Of a DNA stretch of 64,000 nucleotides, positions 1 through 8,155 are shown piece by piece (the stretch's first letter is position 1; each line of letters starts with the position of its first letter). The stretch is from assembly GCF_000337835.1 (NCBI RefSeq), contig NZ_AOLM01000002.1, positions 1-64,000 on the forward strand, read 5' to 3'. The notes beneath the pieces are model-generated. The model was not told where the DNA came from and made no database searches. It saw only the letters and a program-made list of their open reading frames with translations. The translations under genes were made by a program, and so were the position numbers. Source of the DNA: Haloferax sulfurifontis ATCC BAA-897. GTDB lineage: Archaea; Halobacteriota; Halobacteria; Halobacteriales; Haloferacaceae.

Positions 1-621
1 GGCGGGGAGCGGTCCCCCGAACGACCGGTCGAGGACGGCGAGCCCGAGTCCCGTCGAGGCGGCGATGGTCACGCAGGCCGCCAGCGTCGCCCGTCGGGTC
101 GGTTCGGTCCAGACGAGCGCGACGACGACGCCCGCGAGCACCAGCCACAGGTAGTCGCGGACGACGGGGTAGCCCTCGACCAGCACGTCGGTGAGCGGCA
201 CCGCGACCGGCACGGCCAGACAGAGCGCCGCGCCGCTCCCGAGCGCCGACAGCCGAAGCGCCTCCCGCCCCCGCCCGCCGAGGACGAGTTCGTGCGCCGG
301 CAACGCGCCCGGCGCGAGCGCGGCGTCGGGCACGCCGAGCGTCAGCGCCGGCACCACGTCGAGGAACGTGTGAACCGTCGACGCGGCGAGGACGGCGGCC
401 GCGACGGCGACCGGTGGACCGGGGAACTCGGACGCGACGCCGGCGAGAAGCAGGGCGAAGGCGTTGGCGTGGAGACCCGGGACCAGCCCCGAGCAGGTCC
501 CGAGGAGGACGCCGACGGCCACGCCGAGGAGGGCGGCGACCGTCGGGTCGGCCGCGGCGGGAGCCGCGAGCGTCGCCGCTCGGCCGAGGAGGGAGACGAC
601 CGCGCCGCCAATGACGACCAT
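1..621 (-). CDS. TctA/DUF112-type tricarboxylate transporter permease family protein (partial)
   Basis: The reverse strand is open from the ATG at 621 to the window edge (over 200 codons), so the 3' part is missing. The product is almost entirely hydrophobic helices. It carries a Gly-rich segment around residues 38-55 with the core GLVPGLHANAF, which resembles the GxxPGLH repeat of the TctA/DUF112 permease family. Members of that family are inner-membrane permeases; the substrate here cannot be told and no TctB/TctC partner is visible. A TATA-like CTTCATACC about 27 bases upstream fits a leaderless transcript starting at this ATG. Family call is by motif only. Confidence 0.6.
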   Translation of the reverse strand, partial: MVVIGGAVVSLLGRAATLAAPAAADPTVAALLGVAVGVLLGTCSGLVPGLHANAFALLLAGVASEFPGPPVAVAAAVLAASTVHTFLDVVPALTLGVPDAALAPGALPAHELVLGGRGREALRLSALGSGAALCLAVPVAVPLTDVLVEGYPVVRDYLWLVLAGVVVALVWTEPTRRATLAACVTIAASTGLGLAVLDRSFGGPLPA

Positions 622-749
622 CGCGCCGCAGTGGCCGCGGCTTCCGGTATGAAGCTACGCGCTCGGCGCCGACGCTGACGGCGACTGCGCCGTGGCCTGT
701 ATCCGAGTCGGCGGGCGTGCGGCCGACGCCGTCGCTGGCGGGTTACATC

Positions 750-790
750 GAAAGAAATCGGAGTTTCGAAGCGAGCGTCGCCGCGGACGC
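750..790 (-). terminator. probable terminator after the L1-L10-L12 operon
   Basis: Just past the L12 stop, the minus strand has a GCGTC...GACGC hairpin (775-790) followed by a pyrimidine-rich stretch containing ATTTCTTT (751-758). This is the usual look of a haloarchaeal terminator. It sits between L12 and the next gene on the same strand. Confidence 0.4.
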
Positions 791-808
791 GGCGGGGTCT
801 CGCGGGAG

Positions 809-1150
809 TTAGCCGAAGAGCGCGCCGAGGCCCTCGCCGTCGGCCTCTTCGTCTTCGTCGTCGTCGTCGTCGCCGCCTTCGTCGGCGGCCTCTTCTTCGG
901 CGTCTTCCTCGTCGTCGTCGTCAGCGGCCTCGACCTCGCCACCGGCGGAACCGCCCGCGGCGGGCGCGGGGGCGGCGGCGGCCGTCTCGATGGCCTCTTC
1001 GATGTCGACGTCCTCGAGCGCGGCGACGAGCGCCTTGACACGGGATTCTTCGACATCGACACCGGCGGCCTCGAGGACCGCGGTGATGTTCTCTTCGTTG
1101 ACCTCTTCGTCCGACTCGTTCAGGATGAGCGCAGCGTAGACGTATTCCAT
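809..1150 (-). CDS. rpl12: 50S ribosomal protein L12 (P1)
   Basis: Acidic stalk protein of 113 residues; two dimers bind the C-terminal part of L10 and recruit translation factors. The N-terminal helix ([10 protein letters not shown]) is the archaeal P1 dimerisation and L10-binding region. An Ala/Pro/Gly hinge lies near residues 58-70. The tail is Asp/Glu-rich and ends in GLGALFG, the conserved factor-binding end also seen in L10. It is the last gene of the operon, 21 bases after L10. Confidence 0.95.
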   Translation of the reverse strand: MEYVYAALILNESDEEVNEENITAVLEAAGVDVEESRVKALVAALEDVDIEEAIETAAAAPAPAAGGSAGGEVEAADDDDEEDAEEEAADEGGDDDDDEDEEADGEGLGALFG

Positions 1151-1171
1151 TGTTGTGTACCTTGTGTGTTG

Positions 1172-2221
1172 TTAGAACAGGGAGCCGAGGGCGTCGCCAG
1201 CGTCTTCGTCGTCGTCGCCGTCGTCTTCGGCGGCGGCGTCGTCGGCGTCGGCGTCTGCCTCGTCGGCGTCCGCTGTTTCTTCGTCAGTCGATTCTTCTTC
1301 CTCGGCGGCACCCGTGTCAGCCGCGGACACGCCGCGGAGTTCCTCGGGAAGCGCCTCTTCGTCGTCGATGTTCGCCGCGAGCGCCCGAAGCTGGGCGTCC
1401 GCCTTCGAGATGAGCTCGGGCATGAAGTCCGGGCTCTCGATGTTGGCGAACAGACCGACGGCCTTGGCCTCGCTCGTCGCCTTGGCGATGAGCGTCGGCG
1501 CGGTCTGGGCGGTCGGGTAGACCGCGTTGACAGAGAGGTTCGTCGCGGCGGAGACGGCCGACTGGATGTCGGCGCGGTACTCGTCCACGTCGATGGCGAG
1601 TTCGTCGGGCTCGAACAGGACGCCTTCGGAGAAGACGCCGCGGAGGTCGAGACCGACCTCCTTGGGCTCGATGCCGAGTTCCGCCAGGACGTTCGCGAGT
1701 TCCTCGGAGACTTCCTCGCCCGCCGAAAGGACGTTGGAGTCTTCCGTCACCTTGATCGAGCCGTCCATGATGCGGGCGGACGCCCCGACCTGCTGGAGTT
1801 CGCCGACGAACGGACCCGGGTCGACACCGGTGTCACCCTCGGGGATGACGATGTCGTTCGGGGCGACTTCACCGGCGTTGATGGGCGCGGGCGTCTTCGA
1901 CGCCTCGAGCTCCTTGTACAGGGCGAACGGGTTGTCGTTCGTGCCGATGAGGGCGACCTGCCCGGCGATGTACTCCTTGAGTTCCTCGAAGCCGTCGTTG
2001 ACTTCGTCGAGCGCGCGGTTCGCGAGCGTGTTACGGCTCATGCGCACCGCGGCCGAGCCGTGAAGCTCGCGGCGCATGGCCTGAAGCTGGCGGCTCGGGA
2101 TGCCCGCGACGCCGACGACGCCGACGGATTCGTAGGATTCGATGAAGTCGACGAGCTCGTCGACCTCTTCACGCTTCCACTGTGGGATGACCTCGGTCTG
2201 CCGGACCTCGGATTCGCTCAT
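1172..2221 (-). CDS. rplP0: 50S ribosomal protein L10 (P0)
   Basis: Stalk base protein of 349 residues that anchors L12 dimers to 23S rRNA. The N-terminal RNA-binding domain begins [18 protein letters not shown] long Ala-rich helical spine for L12 binding follows. An extremely acidic tail ends DALGSLF, matching the L12 tail. Its ATG overlaps the L1 stop by four bases (ATGA), so L1 and L10 are translationally coupled. Length is typical of haloarchaeal P0, which is much longer than bacterial L10. Confidence 0.95.
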   Translation of the reverse strand: MSESEVRQTEVIPQWKREEVDELVDFIESYESVGVVGVAGIPSRQLQAMRRELHGSAAVRMSRNTLANRALDEVNDGFEELKEYIAGQVALIGTNDNPFALYKELEASKTPAPINAGEVAPNDIVIPEGDTGVDPGPFVGELQQVGASARIMDGSIKVTEDSNVLSAGEEVSEELANVLAELGIEPKEVGLDLRGVFSEGVLFEPDELAIDVDEYRADIQSAVSAATNLSVNAVYPTAQTAPTLIAKATSEAKAVGLFANIESPDFMPELISKADAQLRALAANIDDEEALPEELRGVSAADTGAAEEEESTDEETADADEADADADDAAAEDDGDDDEDAGDALGSLF

Positions 2222-2856
2222 GCGGGCACCTCCACGGACGGCCCCATCGTCGTCTTCACGTAGACGGAGTCGATGTTGAGCGGGCCCTTTTCGAGCGTCG
2301 CTTCGAGACGACGGACGATGACGTCGATGTTCTCCGCGATCTCGTCGGGCGTCATGTCGTCTGCGCCGACGCGCGTGTGGAACGTACGACGGTCACGCGA
2401 GCGGAGCTGCACCGTGTTCTTCATCCGGTTCACCGTCTCGACGACGTCGTCGTCGGGCTGAAGCGGGGTCGGCATCTTACCACGGGGACCGAGCACGGTA
2501 CCGAGGTAGCGACCGATGTCCTGCATCAGTCCAGCCTCGGCAACGAAGAAGTCGGTCTCGTCGGCAAGGTCTTTCGCCGCATCGGTGTCGTCGCCGAAGT
2601 CTTCGAGCTCATCGGGCCCGAGAACTTCGTCGGCGACATCCTCTGCGCGGAGCGCGGTTTCACCGGTCGCGAACACCACAATCTGGGTGTCCTGGCCGGT
2701 GCCAGACGGGAGCACGATGCTCTCGTCGACACGCTTCGACGGGTCGTTAAGATCTAAGTCTCGCAAGTTCACGGCGAGGTCAACCGTTTCGCGGAAGTTC
2801 CGCCCGGGTGCCTCGTCGAGTGCGCGAGAGACTGCGTCAACTATTGTGTCTGCCAT
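2218..2856 (-). CDS. rpl1: 50S ribosomal protein L1
   Basis: Binds the L1 stalk of 23S rRNA and, in archaea and bacteria, represses its own operon by binding mRNA. The 212-residue product has the L1 core with [14 protein letters not shown] near residues 120-133. A Shine-Dalgarno-like GGAGGTGA lies 3-4 bases before the ATG, unlike the many leaderless genes nearby, consistent with a leader mRNA that can be regulated. First gene of L1-L10-L12. Confidence 0.95.
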   Translation of the reverse strand: MADTIVDAVSRALDEAPGRNFRETVDLAVNLRDLDLNDPSKRVDESIVLPSGTGQDTQIVVFATGETALRAEDVADEVLGPDELEDFGDDTDAAKDLADETDFFVAEAGLMQDIGRYLGTVLGPRGKMPTPLQPDDDVVETVNRMKNTVQLRSRDRRTFHTRVGADDMTPDEIAENIDVIVRRLEATLEKGPLNIDSVYVKTTMGPSVEVPA

Positions 2857-2951
2857 TATTCACCTCCGTAGTACGCAGGATTGCTCCTACGGGTCAGTGA
2901 AACAGGCTACTGCCTGCCTCATCCGGCAGGACGAGTAGGCTCAACTTAAGT
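2857..2951 (-). promoter_or_regulatory. rpl1: L1 operon promoter and structured leader, candidate L1 autoregulatory site
   Basis: A TATA-like CTTAAGTT lies at about 2942-2951. Downstream the leader can form CCTGCC/GGCAGG around GGATGA (2913-2930) or the overlapping CAGGC/GCCTG around AGTA (2903-2916). The two stems share bases, so only one can form. L1 autoregulation through a leader site mimicking the 23S rRNA site is established for related L1 operons; that this is the site here is inference. Confidence 0.5.
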
Positions 2952-2970
2952 CCGTCGAACTACGGGAGCC

Positions 2971-2994
2971 GAAACACCCGAATTCGGGGGTTTC
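2971..2994. repeat. 24-base inverted repeat between L11 and the L1 promoter
   Basis: GAAACACCCGAA and TTCGGGGGTTTC are reverse complements with one mismatch and no spacer. The repeat lies 20-43 bases upstream of the L1 TATA-like box. It could be an operator or part of a termination region after L11. Confidence 0.5.
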
Positions 2995-3069
2995 GCGTGC
3001 CACAGCCACACATGCGGGCTGGCGAGCACGCGAGCGATATGGGGGTCGCTCCGGCGCGGTCGGGTCGGT

Positions 3070-3127
3070 GGAGAGAAGAAAGCGGGCCGAGTCGCTCGGC
3101 CCGACGGAAAGGGCGGTTCGAACCGCC
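3070..3127 (-). terminator. terminator after the L11 gene
   Basis: Right after the L11 stop, the minus strand has the palindrome GGCGGTTCGAACCGCC (3112-3127). Next comes a nine-base-pair hairpin CGGGCCGAG-CGA-CTCGGCCCG (3083-3103) and the pyrimidine run CTTTCTTCTCTC. This supports L11 being a separate transcript from L1-L10-L12. Confidence 0.65.
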
Positions 3128-3145
3128 GAGGCGGGTCCGAGACGA

Positions 3146-3625
3146 TTACTCGTCGTCGAAGTAGTCGTCGAAGTCGCCGCCGTCGATGCGCTGTTTGAAC
3201 GTGCGGGCGTCTTCGCCTTCGATGGTGACGCCGAGGGACGCACACGTCCCGGCGACTTCCTTCGAGGCGTTCTTGAGGTCGTACGAGAGCAGGTCAGAGG
3301 ACTTCTGCTCTGCGACCTTCTTCAGCTGTTCGATGGACATGTCGGCGACGAAGTTCTCCTGGGGTTCGCCGCTTCCGGTGTCGAATCCGACTTCGTCCTT
3401 GATGAGCGCCGCCGTCGGCGGGACGCCGACCTCGATGCTGAACGAGCCGTCGTCGTCGTACTCGACGGTGACGGGGACTTCCATGCCGTCGAAGGCCGCC
3501 GTCTGGTCGTTGATGTCGTTGACGACGTCCTGCACGTCGACAGGGGTCGGGCCGAGTTCCGGGCCGAGCGGCGGACCGGGGTTCGCCTTCCCGCCGGGAA
3601 CGAGTACTTCGATAGTTCCAGCCAT
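3146..3625 (-). CDS. rpl11: 50S ribosomal protein L11
   Basis: Binds the GTPase-associated region of 23S rRNA next to the L10/L12 stalk. The 159-residue product begins MAGTIEVLVPGGKANPG and has the L11 signature PLGPELGPTPVDVQ. The ATG at 3625 is chosen over a GTG twelve bases upstream because a strong TATA-like box (CGTTAAAAG, about 3647-3656) lies about 27 bases before it, giving a leaderless mRNA. It is separated from L1 by a terminator and a new promoter. Confidence 0.95.
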   Translation of the reverse strand: MAGTIEVLVPGGKANPGPPLGPELGPTPVDVQDVVNDINDQTAAFDGMEVPVTVEYDDDGSFSIEVGVPPTAALIKDEVGFDTGSGEPQENFVADMSIEQLKKVAEQKSSDLLSYDLKNASKEVAGTCASLGVTIEGEDARTFKQRIDGGDFDDYFDDE

Positions 3626-3645
3626 ACGTGGAAACACCGTGTGGC

Positions 3646-3660
3646 GACTTTTAACGGTTT
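3646..3660 (-). promoter_or_regulatory. leaderless promoter of the L11 gene
   Basis: The minus strand reads AAACCGTTAAAAGTCG. The TATA-like centre is about 27 bases from the A of the L11 ATG, and a purine-rich GAAAG element (BRE-like) lies just upstream. Confidence 0.6.
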
Positions 3661-3721
3661 TCTTTCGCCCGGAGCCGTATGCGACAACTACGCACAGCTC
3701 GCGGGGCCGCCGTCCGCCCGC

Positions 3722-4786
3722 TTACAGTTCGACGCCGAACGAGTCCACGCCGCCCGCGAGCGCGGCCATCGACCCGAGGAGTTCGGCCACGTCGTCGAGG
3801 TCGCTCGTGGAGACGACCTCCACGGGCGTGTGCATGTAGCGGTTCGGGATGCCGATGTTGAGCGAGGGGATGCCGGAGCGACTCGTGTAGAAGGCGTCCG
3901 CGTCGGTGCCCGTGCGGACGCCGGCGGCCTGCAACTGCACGCCGATGTCGGCCTCCGCGGCCGCGTCGCGGGCGAGCGCGACGACGCTCGGGTGGTTCGC
4001 GCTCCCGCGGGAGACGACCGGACCCTCGCCGAGTTCGACGGGGCCTTTGCGCTTTCCGGGCACGTCGGGGTTGTCCGTCGCGTGAGTCACGTCGACGGCG
4101 ACCATCGCGTCGGGGTCGAGGTCGTAGCCGACCATCTTCGCGCCCTGCACGCCGACTTCCTCTTGGACGGTGCTGACGGCGTACACCGTCGCGGCCACGT
4201 CGGCCTCGACGGCGGCGCGGAGGCCCTCCGCGGCCGACCACGTGCCGACGCGGTTGTCCATCCCGTTGGCCGCGACGCGGTCGCCCGCGAGGTCGCGGAC
4301 CCGCGCTTCGACCGTCACGGGGTCGCCGACTTCGACGTGGTCCTTCGCGTCGCCCTTGCTCGTCGCGCCGATGTCGACGAACTGCTCTTCGAGGTCGTCG
4401 TACTCCTCGCTCCCCACGTCGCGGAGGTGGATGGCCGTCTGGCCGATGACGCCCGCCACGTCGCCGTCGTCGCCGTGGACCGTCACGTGCTGGCCCTTCG
4501 AGACGGTGCGGTCCGCGCCGCCGATGGGGCCGATGCGGACGAAGCCGTCGTCGTCGATGTCGCGGACGATGTAGCCGATTTGGTCTGCGTGGCCGGTGAA
4601 GGCGATTTCGGGGCCCCCGCCGGTTCCCTCGTGGACCGCGACGGCGTTGCCGTAGTCGTCGACCGTCACGTCGTCGGCGAACTGCGAGACGTAGTCCACC
4701 CACACGCGCTGGCCGGCGACCTCGTAGCCGGACGGACTGGGTGTGGTGAGCAGGTCTTCGAGGAAGGCGCGTCGGTCGTCGTCCAT
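3722..4786 (-). CDS. M42 family metallopeptidase (tetrahedral aminopeptidase-like)
   Basis: A 354-residue dinuclear-metal aminopeptidase of the M42/endoglucanase M family, expected to trim cytoplasmic peptides. Visible family features in order: GHADQIGY (first metal ligands), DNRVG (bridging Asp), QEEVG (catalytic Glu region), AVDVTHATD and a C-terminal HTPVEV. The usual motif is DEIG; here Gln follows the metal Asp (DQIG), a natural variant worth noting. Start MDDDRRAFL is preferred to upstream in-frame starts, which encode basic, low-complexity residues. Confidence 0.85.
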   Translation of the reverse strand: MDDDRRAFLEDLLTTPSPSGYEVAGQRVWVDYVSQFADDVTVDDYGNAVAVHEGTGGGPEIAFTGHADQIGYIVRDIDDDGFVRIGPIGGADRTVSKGQHVTVHGDDGDVAGVIGQTAIHLRDVGSEEYDDLEEQFVDIGATSKGDAKDHVEVGDPVTVEARVRDLAGDRVAANGMDNRVGTWSAAEGLRAAVEADVAATVYAVSTVQEEVGVQGAKMVGYDLDPDAMVAVDVTHATDNPDVPGKRKGPVELGEGPVVSRGSANHPSVVALARDAAAEADIGVQLQAAGVRTGTDADAFYTSRSGIPSLNIGIPNRYMHTPVEVVSTSDLDDVAELLGSMAALAGGVDSFGVEL

Positions 4787-4938
4787 ACGGGACGTTCGCG
4801 GGCGGCGGGACAAGAACACAGCGAATCCAGCACACCCCACCGGAAGCCGGTCGGTCGTCTCCGCGCACGGCGTCCCGCGGCGACCCGCATCGACCCGTCG
4901 CCACAAGGCATATCCATCTTGTGAGCGTACTGATGGAT

Positions 4939-5292
4939 ATGGCCGACTTCACCCTCTTCGAGGTCCACCTGCACGACGGATTCGAGTTCAGCCCGACCAA
5001 CAGTTCGCCGCTTTTCTCCAAGCGCGGCGACGCGGAACTCGAAGCCGACGACGAATCGTACGACGACTACGACGCCGAGTTCGACGCCGACGAACGCGAC
5101 GAGCTCGACGACGCCGAGTCGGACGAGTCGGGCGGCCGCTCCGGACTGGGGCTTCTCGTCGGGCTGGTCCTGCTCGTCGGCATCGCGGCGGCGGTCCGCT
5201 ACATCCGCGGCGGCGACGACGACCTCGACGAGCTGACCGACCTCGACGACGACGCCGACGAGGAGCGCGGCGAAGTCGAAATCGACGCCTGA
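4939..5292 (+). CDS. small acidic single-pass membrane protein, function unknown
   Basis: I do not recognise a family. The 117-residue product starts MADFTLFEVHLHDGFEFSP, continues with a very acidic linker, and has one transmembrane segment (GLGLLVGLVLLVGIAAAV). It ends in an Asp/Glu-rich tail. A TATA-like GGCATATCC at 4908-4916 points to a leaderless start at 4939 or at the ATG two codons earlier (4933). It lies between the M42 peptidase (divergent) and mevalonate kinase. Confidence 0.7.
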   Translation: MADFTLFEVHLHDGFEFSPTNSSPLFSKRGDAELEADDESYDDYDAEFDADERDELDDAESDESGGRSGLGLLVGLVLLVGIAAAVRYIRGGDDDLDELTDLDDDADEERGEVEIDA

Positions 5293-5391
5293 GCCGACGG
5301 CTCCGAACACCGTTTTTCCGCGGCCGTGTCACCGACTGTTTCCACCGGCCCCTATCCTCGATGCCCGCCGCCGGGTTCGACCGCAGTCGGA

Positions 5392-5402
5392 TACCCTTAA
5401 GC
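5392..5402 (+). promoter_or_regulatory. leaderless promoter of the mvk-ipk operon
   Basis: TATA-like ACCCTTAAGCG is centred about 27 bases upstream of the mevalonate kinase ATG at 5426. Confidence 0.5.
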
Positions 5403-5425
5403 GAATCCCGTAGCAACTCCGGAGT

Positions 5426-6514
5426 ATGACCGTTTCGAGCGCTCCCGGCAAGGTGTATCTGTTCGGGGAGCACGCAGTCGTCTACGGCGAGCCGGCGGTC
5501 CCCTGCGCGGTCGAGCGCCGGGCGACCGTCACCGTCTCCGCCCGCGACGACGACCACGTCCGCGTCCGCGCCGAGGACCTGAGTCTCAACGGCTTCACCG
5601 TCGAGTACCGCGGCTCGACCGGCGACCGGCCCGACGTGGACGTTCCGGCACCGCTCGTGGAGGCCGCGATGGGCTACATCGACGCCGCGGTCGACCAGGC
5701 CCGCGACGCCGCCGACGCGCCCGACGCCGGCTTCGACATCACCGTCGAAAGCGACATCCCGCTGGGGGCCGGCCTCGGTTCCTCCGCGGCGGTTGTCGTC
5801 GCCGGCATCGACGCCGCGACCCGCGAACTCGGCGTCGAACTCGCGCCCCGCGAAATCGCGGAACATGCCTACCAAGCCGAACACGAGGTCCAAGACGGAC
5901 AGGCGTCCCGCGCCGACACCTTCTGTTCGGCGATGGGCGGGGCCGTCCGCGTCGAGGGCGACGACTGCCGGACCATCGACGCGCCGCCGCTCCCGTTCGT
6001 CATCGGCTTCGACGGCGGCGCGGGCGACACCGGCGCGCTCGTCTCCGGCGTCCGCGCGCTCCGCGAGGAGTACGACTTCGCCGCCGACACCGTCTCGACC
6101 GTCGGCGACATCGTGCGCCGGGGCGAGGAACTGCTGGCCGAGGCGGACCCCGACGCCGACGACGCGCCCGAGGAACTCCTCTCCGAACTCGGCCGCTTCA
6201 TGAACTTCAACCACGGCCTGCTGGAGGCCCTCGGCGTCTCCTCGCGCTCGCTGGACTCGATGGTGTGGGCCGCCCGCGAGGCCGGCGCGTACGGCGCGAA
6301 GCTGACGGGCGCTGGCGGCGGCGGCTGTATCGTCTCTCTGGACCCGACGCCCGAGACCCAGACCGCGCTCCGATTCACCCCCGGTTGCGAGGACGCCTTC
6401 CGCGCCGAACTCGCCACCGAGGGCGTCAGGGTCGAGGTGCCGCCCGAAGCGGACGCCGAGGGCGAGGCCGAGCGCGCTGGAGACGGAGAACACACGGGGG
6501 CTGACTCGGCGTGA
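5426..6514 (+). CDS. mvk: mevalonate kinase
   Basis: Phosphorylates mevalonate with ATP in the archaeal mevalonate pathway to isoprenoid lipids. GHMP-kinase features: substrate loop APGKVYLFGEHAVVYGEPAV at residues 6-25, ATP-binding IPLGAGLGSSAAVVVAG near 111-127 and the C-terminal TGAGGGGCIVSL motif near 292. Length 362 is slightly above average because of an acidic tail. Its TGA overlaps the GTG of the next gene by four bases, coupling it to isopentenyl phosphate kinase. Confidence 0.95.
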   Translation: MTVSSAPGKVYLFGEHAVVYGEPAVPCAVERRATVTVSARDDDHVRVRAEDLSLNGFTVEYRGSTGDRPDVDVPAPLVEAAMGYIDAAVDQARDAADAPDAGFDITVESDIPLGAGLGSSAAVVVAGIDAATRELGVELAPREIAEHAYQAEHEVQDGQASRADTFCSAMGGAVRVEGDDCRTIDAPPLPFVIGFDGGAGDTGALVSGVRALREEYDFAADTVSTVGDIVRRGEELLAEADPDADDAPEELLSELGRFMNFNHGLLEALGVSSRSLDSMVWAAREAGAYGAKLTGAGGGGCIVSLDPTPETQTALRFTPGCEDAFRAELATEGVRVEVPPEADAEGEAERAGDGEHTGADSA

Positions 6515-7257
6515 GCCTCGTCGTCCTCAAACTCGGCGGGAGCGTCGTCACCGACAAGGACGAACCGGAGACCGTCGACGAGGCGGGGCTGGCGGCCGCC
6601 GCGGACGCGGTCGCGACCCTCGCCGAGTCGGGCCGCGTCGTCGTCGTTCACGGCGGCGGGAGCTTCGGCCACCACCACGCCGCCGAACACGGCGTCTCAT
6701 CGGAGACCGGCAGTCACGACGCCCGCGGCGTGCGCGCCATCCACGACGCGATGAAACGCCTCAACGACGCCGTCCTCGACGCCCTCGCGGACCGCGGCGT
6801 CGCGGCCCTGCCGGTCCACCCGCTTTCGGCCGGCGCGCGCGAGACCGACGGCTCGCTGTTGCTTCCCCTCGCGGCGACCGAAACGATGCTCGACGAGGGC
6901 TTCGTCCCGGTCCTCCACGGAGATGTCATCGCGCACGCGGGCAAGGGCGCGACCATCGTCAGCGGCGACGACCTCGTGGTATCGCTCGCGTCCGGCCTCG
7001 GCGCGGACCGCGTCGGCCTCTGTTCGACCGTTCCCGGCGTGCTCGACGCCGACGGCGACGTGATTCCCGAGATTACGGCGTTCGCGGACGCGGCCGACGC
7101 GCTCGGCGGGTCGGACTCCACCGACGTGACCGGCGGCATGGCCGCGAAGGTCAGAAAACTGCTCGCGCTCGGCGCGCCGGCGCACGTCTTCGGCCCCGAG
7201 GGACTGTCGGCGTTCGTCGCCGGCGAGTCGCCGGGGACCGTCATCCGCGGGGAGTAG
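6511..7257 (+). CDS. ipk: isopentenyl phosphate kinase
   Basis: Makes isopentenyl diphosphate from isopentenyl phosphate in the alternative archaeal mevalonate pathway. It is an amino-acid-kinase fold protein of 248 residues: KLGGSVVTDK at the N-terminus, VHGGGSFGHHHAAEHG near residue 49 (containing the catalytic His of this family), SGDDLVVSLA and DVTGGMAAKV. It starts with GTG in a GTGA overlap with mvk. Position directly after mevalonate kinase supports the assignment. Confidence 0.93.
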   Translation: MSLVVLKLGGSVVTDKDEPETVDEAGLAAAADAVATLAESGRVVVVHGGGSFGHHHAAEHGVSSETGSHDARGVRAIHDAMKRLNDAVLDALADRGVAALPVHPLSAGARETDGSLLLPLAATETMLDEGFVPVLHGDVIAHAGKGATIVSGDDLVVSLASGLGADRVGLCSTVPGVLDADGDVIPEITAFADAADALGGSDSTDVTGGMAAKVRKLLALGAPAHVFGPEGLSAFVAGESPGTVIRGE

Positions 7258-7305
7258 TCGGCGTCGGACTCGGGCTCGGATTCGGACTCGGGCTCAGTGT
7301 CAGGC

Positions 7306-8052
7306 TCAGAGTTCGACGACCAGCCCGTCTTCTGCGACTCGGACCTCGCCGTCGAAGCGGTCGCTCACGCTCGCCCGGAGGTCGTCGGTGACACGGTCGG
7401 CGTGCGGGTAGAGATGCGTCAGGTAGACCGAGTCGATGTCCCGCCCGGCGAGCGCCTCGCCCACCTGCGACGGCGTCGGGTGGTTCGACACGTCCACGTC
7501 GTCGGGGAACGAGCAGTCGTGCGCGAGGACGCTCGCGCCGTCGGCGAAGTCGCCGAGGGCCGAGAACGCCTCGGTGTCCCCGGAGAAGACGAAGTCGGCC
7601 TCGCCACGCTCGTTGCTGAAGCGGTAGGCGAGCGTCGGCATCGAGTGGCGGACCTCGAATCCCATCACGTCGAAGCCGGCGATGCCGAACTCGGTCGGGC
7701 CGACCTCCCGAATCTGCACGTCGAGGCGGCCCCGCAGGTAGTCGTGGACGTCGAACAGTCCCTCGACGAGCGTCTCGGTCCCCTCCGGGCCGACGATTTC
7801 GAGGCTGTCAGCGCCGGCGAGCCACCGGGCTTTCACGAGCGCCATGAGGTCCGACACGTGGTCGAGGTGGTGGTGCGTGAGGAGGACCGACGAGACCCCC
7901 TCGTAGCCGACCTCCGTCTCGGCGAGTCGGGCGAGGACGCCCGACCCGCAGTCCACGAGGAGGGCGTTACCGTCCGATTCGAGGAGGAGACCGGTCTGGG
8001 CGCGGCCGGTGACGGGCATCGCACTGCCGGTGCCGAGGAACGTGACGCGCAT
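7306..8052 (-). CDS. RNase Z-like metallo-beta-lactamase fold hydrolase
   Basis: A 248-residue protein with the metal motif LTHHHLDHVSD (HxHxDH), a second ligand in SGDTEAF and later His residues (NHPTPSQ, THLYPH). The start MRVTFLGTGSAMP is the classic beginning of RNase Z-like proteins. RNase Z cuts tRNA 3' trailers, but this short subfamily has no clear exosite arm, so tRNA processing should not be assumed. A related conserved archaeal protein has been studied in Haloferax; its substrate stays uncertain to my knowledge. It converges with ipk. Confidence 0.8.
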   Translation of the reverse strand: MRVTFLGTGSAMPVTGRAQTGLLLESDGNALLVDCGSGVLARLAETEVGYEGVSSVLLTHHHLDHVSDLMALVKARWLAGADSLEIVGPEGTETLVEGLFDVHDYLRGRLDVQIREVGPTEFGIAGFDVMGFEVRHSMPTLAYRFSNERGEADFVFSGDTEAFSALGDFADGASVLAHDCSFPDDVDVSNHPTPSQVGEALAGRDIDSVYLTHLYPHADRVTDDLRASVSDRFDGEVRVAEDGLVVEL

Positions 8053-8155
8053 GCGCAGATCTACCACGGCGGCGGCGTTAGTCCTTGTGCTCGCCGGGGC
8101 GGCCGCCGCGGACACAGGCACAACCCTCATACCCGCGCGGGCTAACCCCGAGGTA

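Noticed and set aside
692-2263. A 523-codon plus-strand open frame opposite L12 and L10
   Set aside because: It is the antisense of two certain ribosomal genes; high GC with few stop codons produces long shadow frames. The translation is low-complexity Val/Arg/Gly-rich.
7262-7305. Imperfect tandem units of tcggactcgggc between ipk and the RNase Z-like gene
   Set aside because: Short degenerate Ser/Asp-codon-like repetition of about 12 bases; too short and irregular for a functional repeat array.
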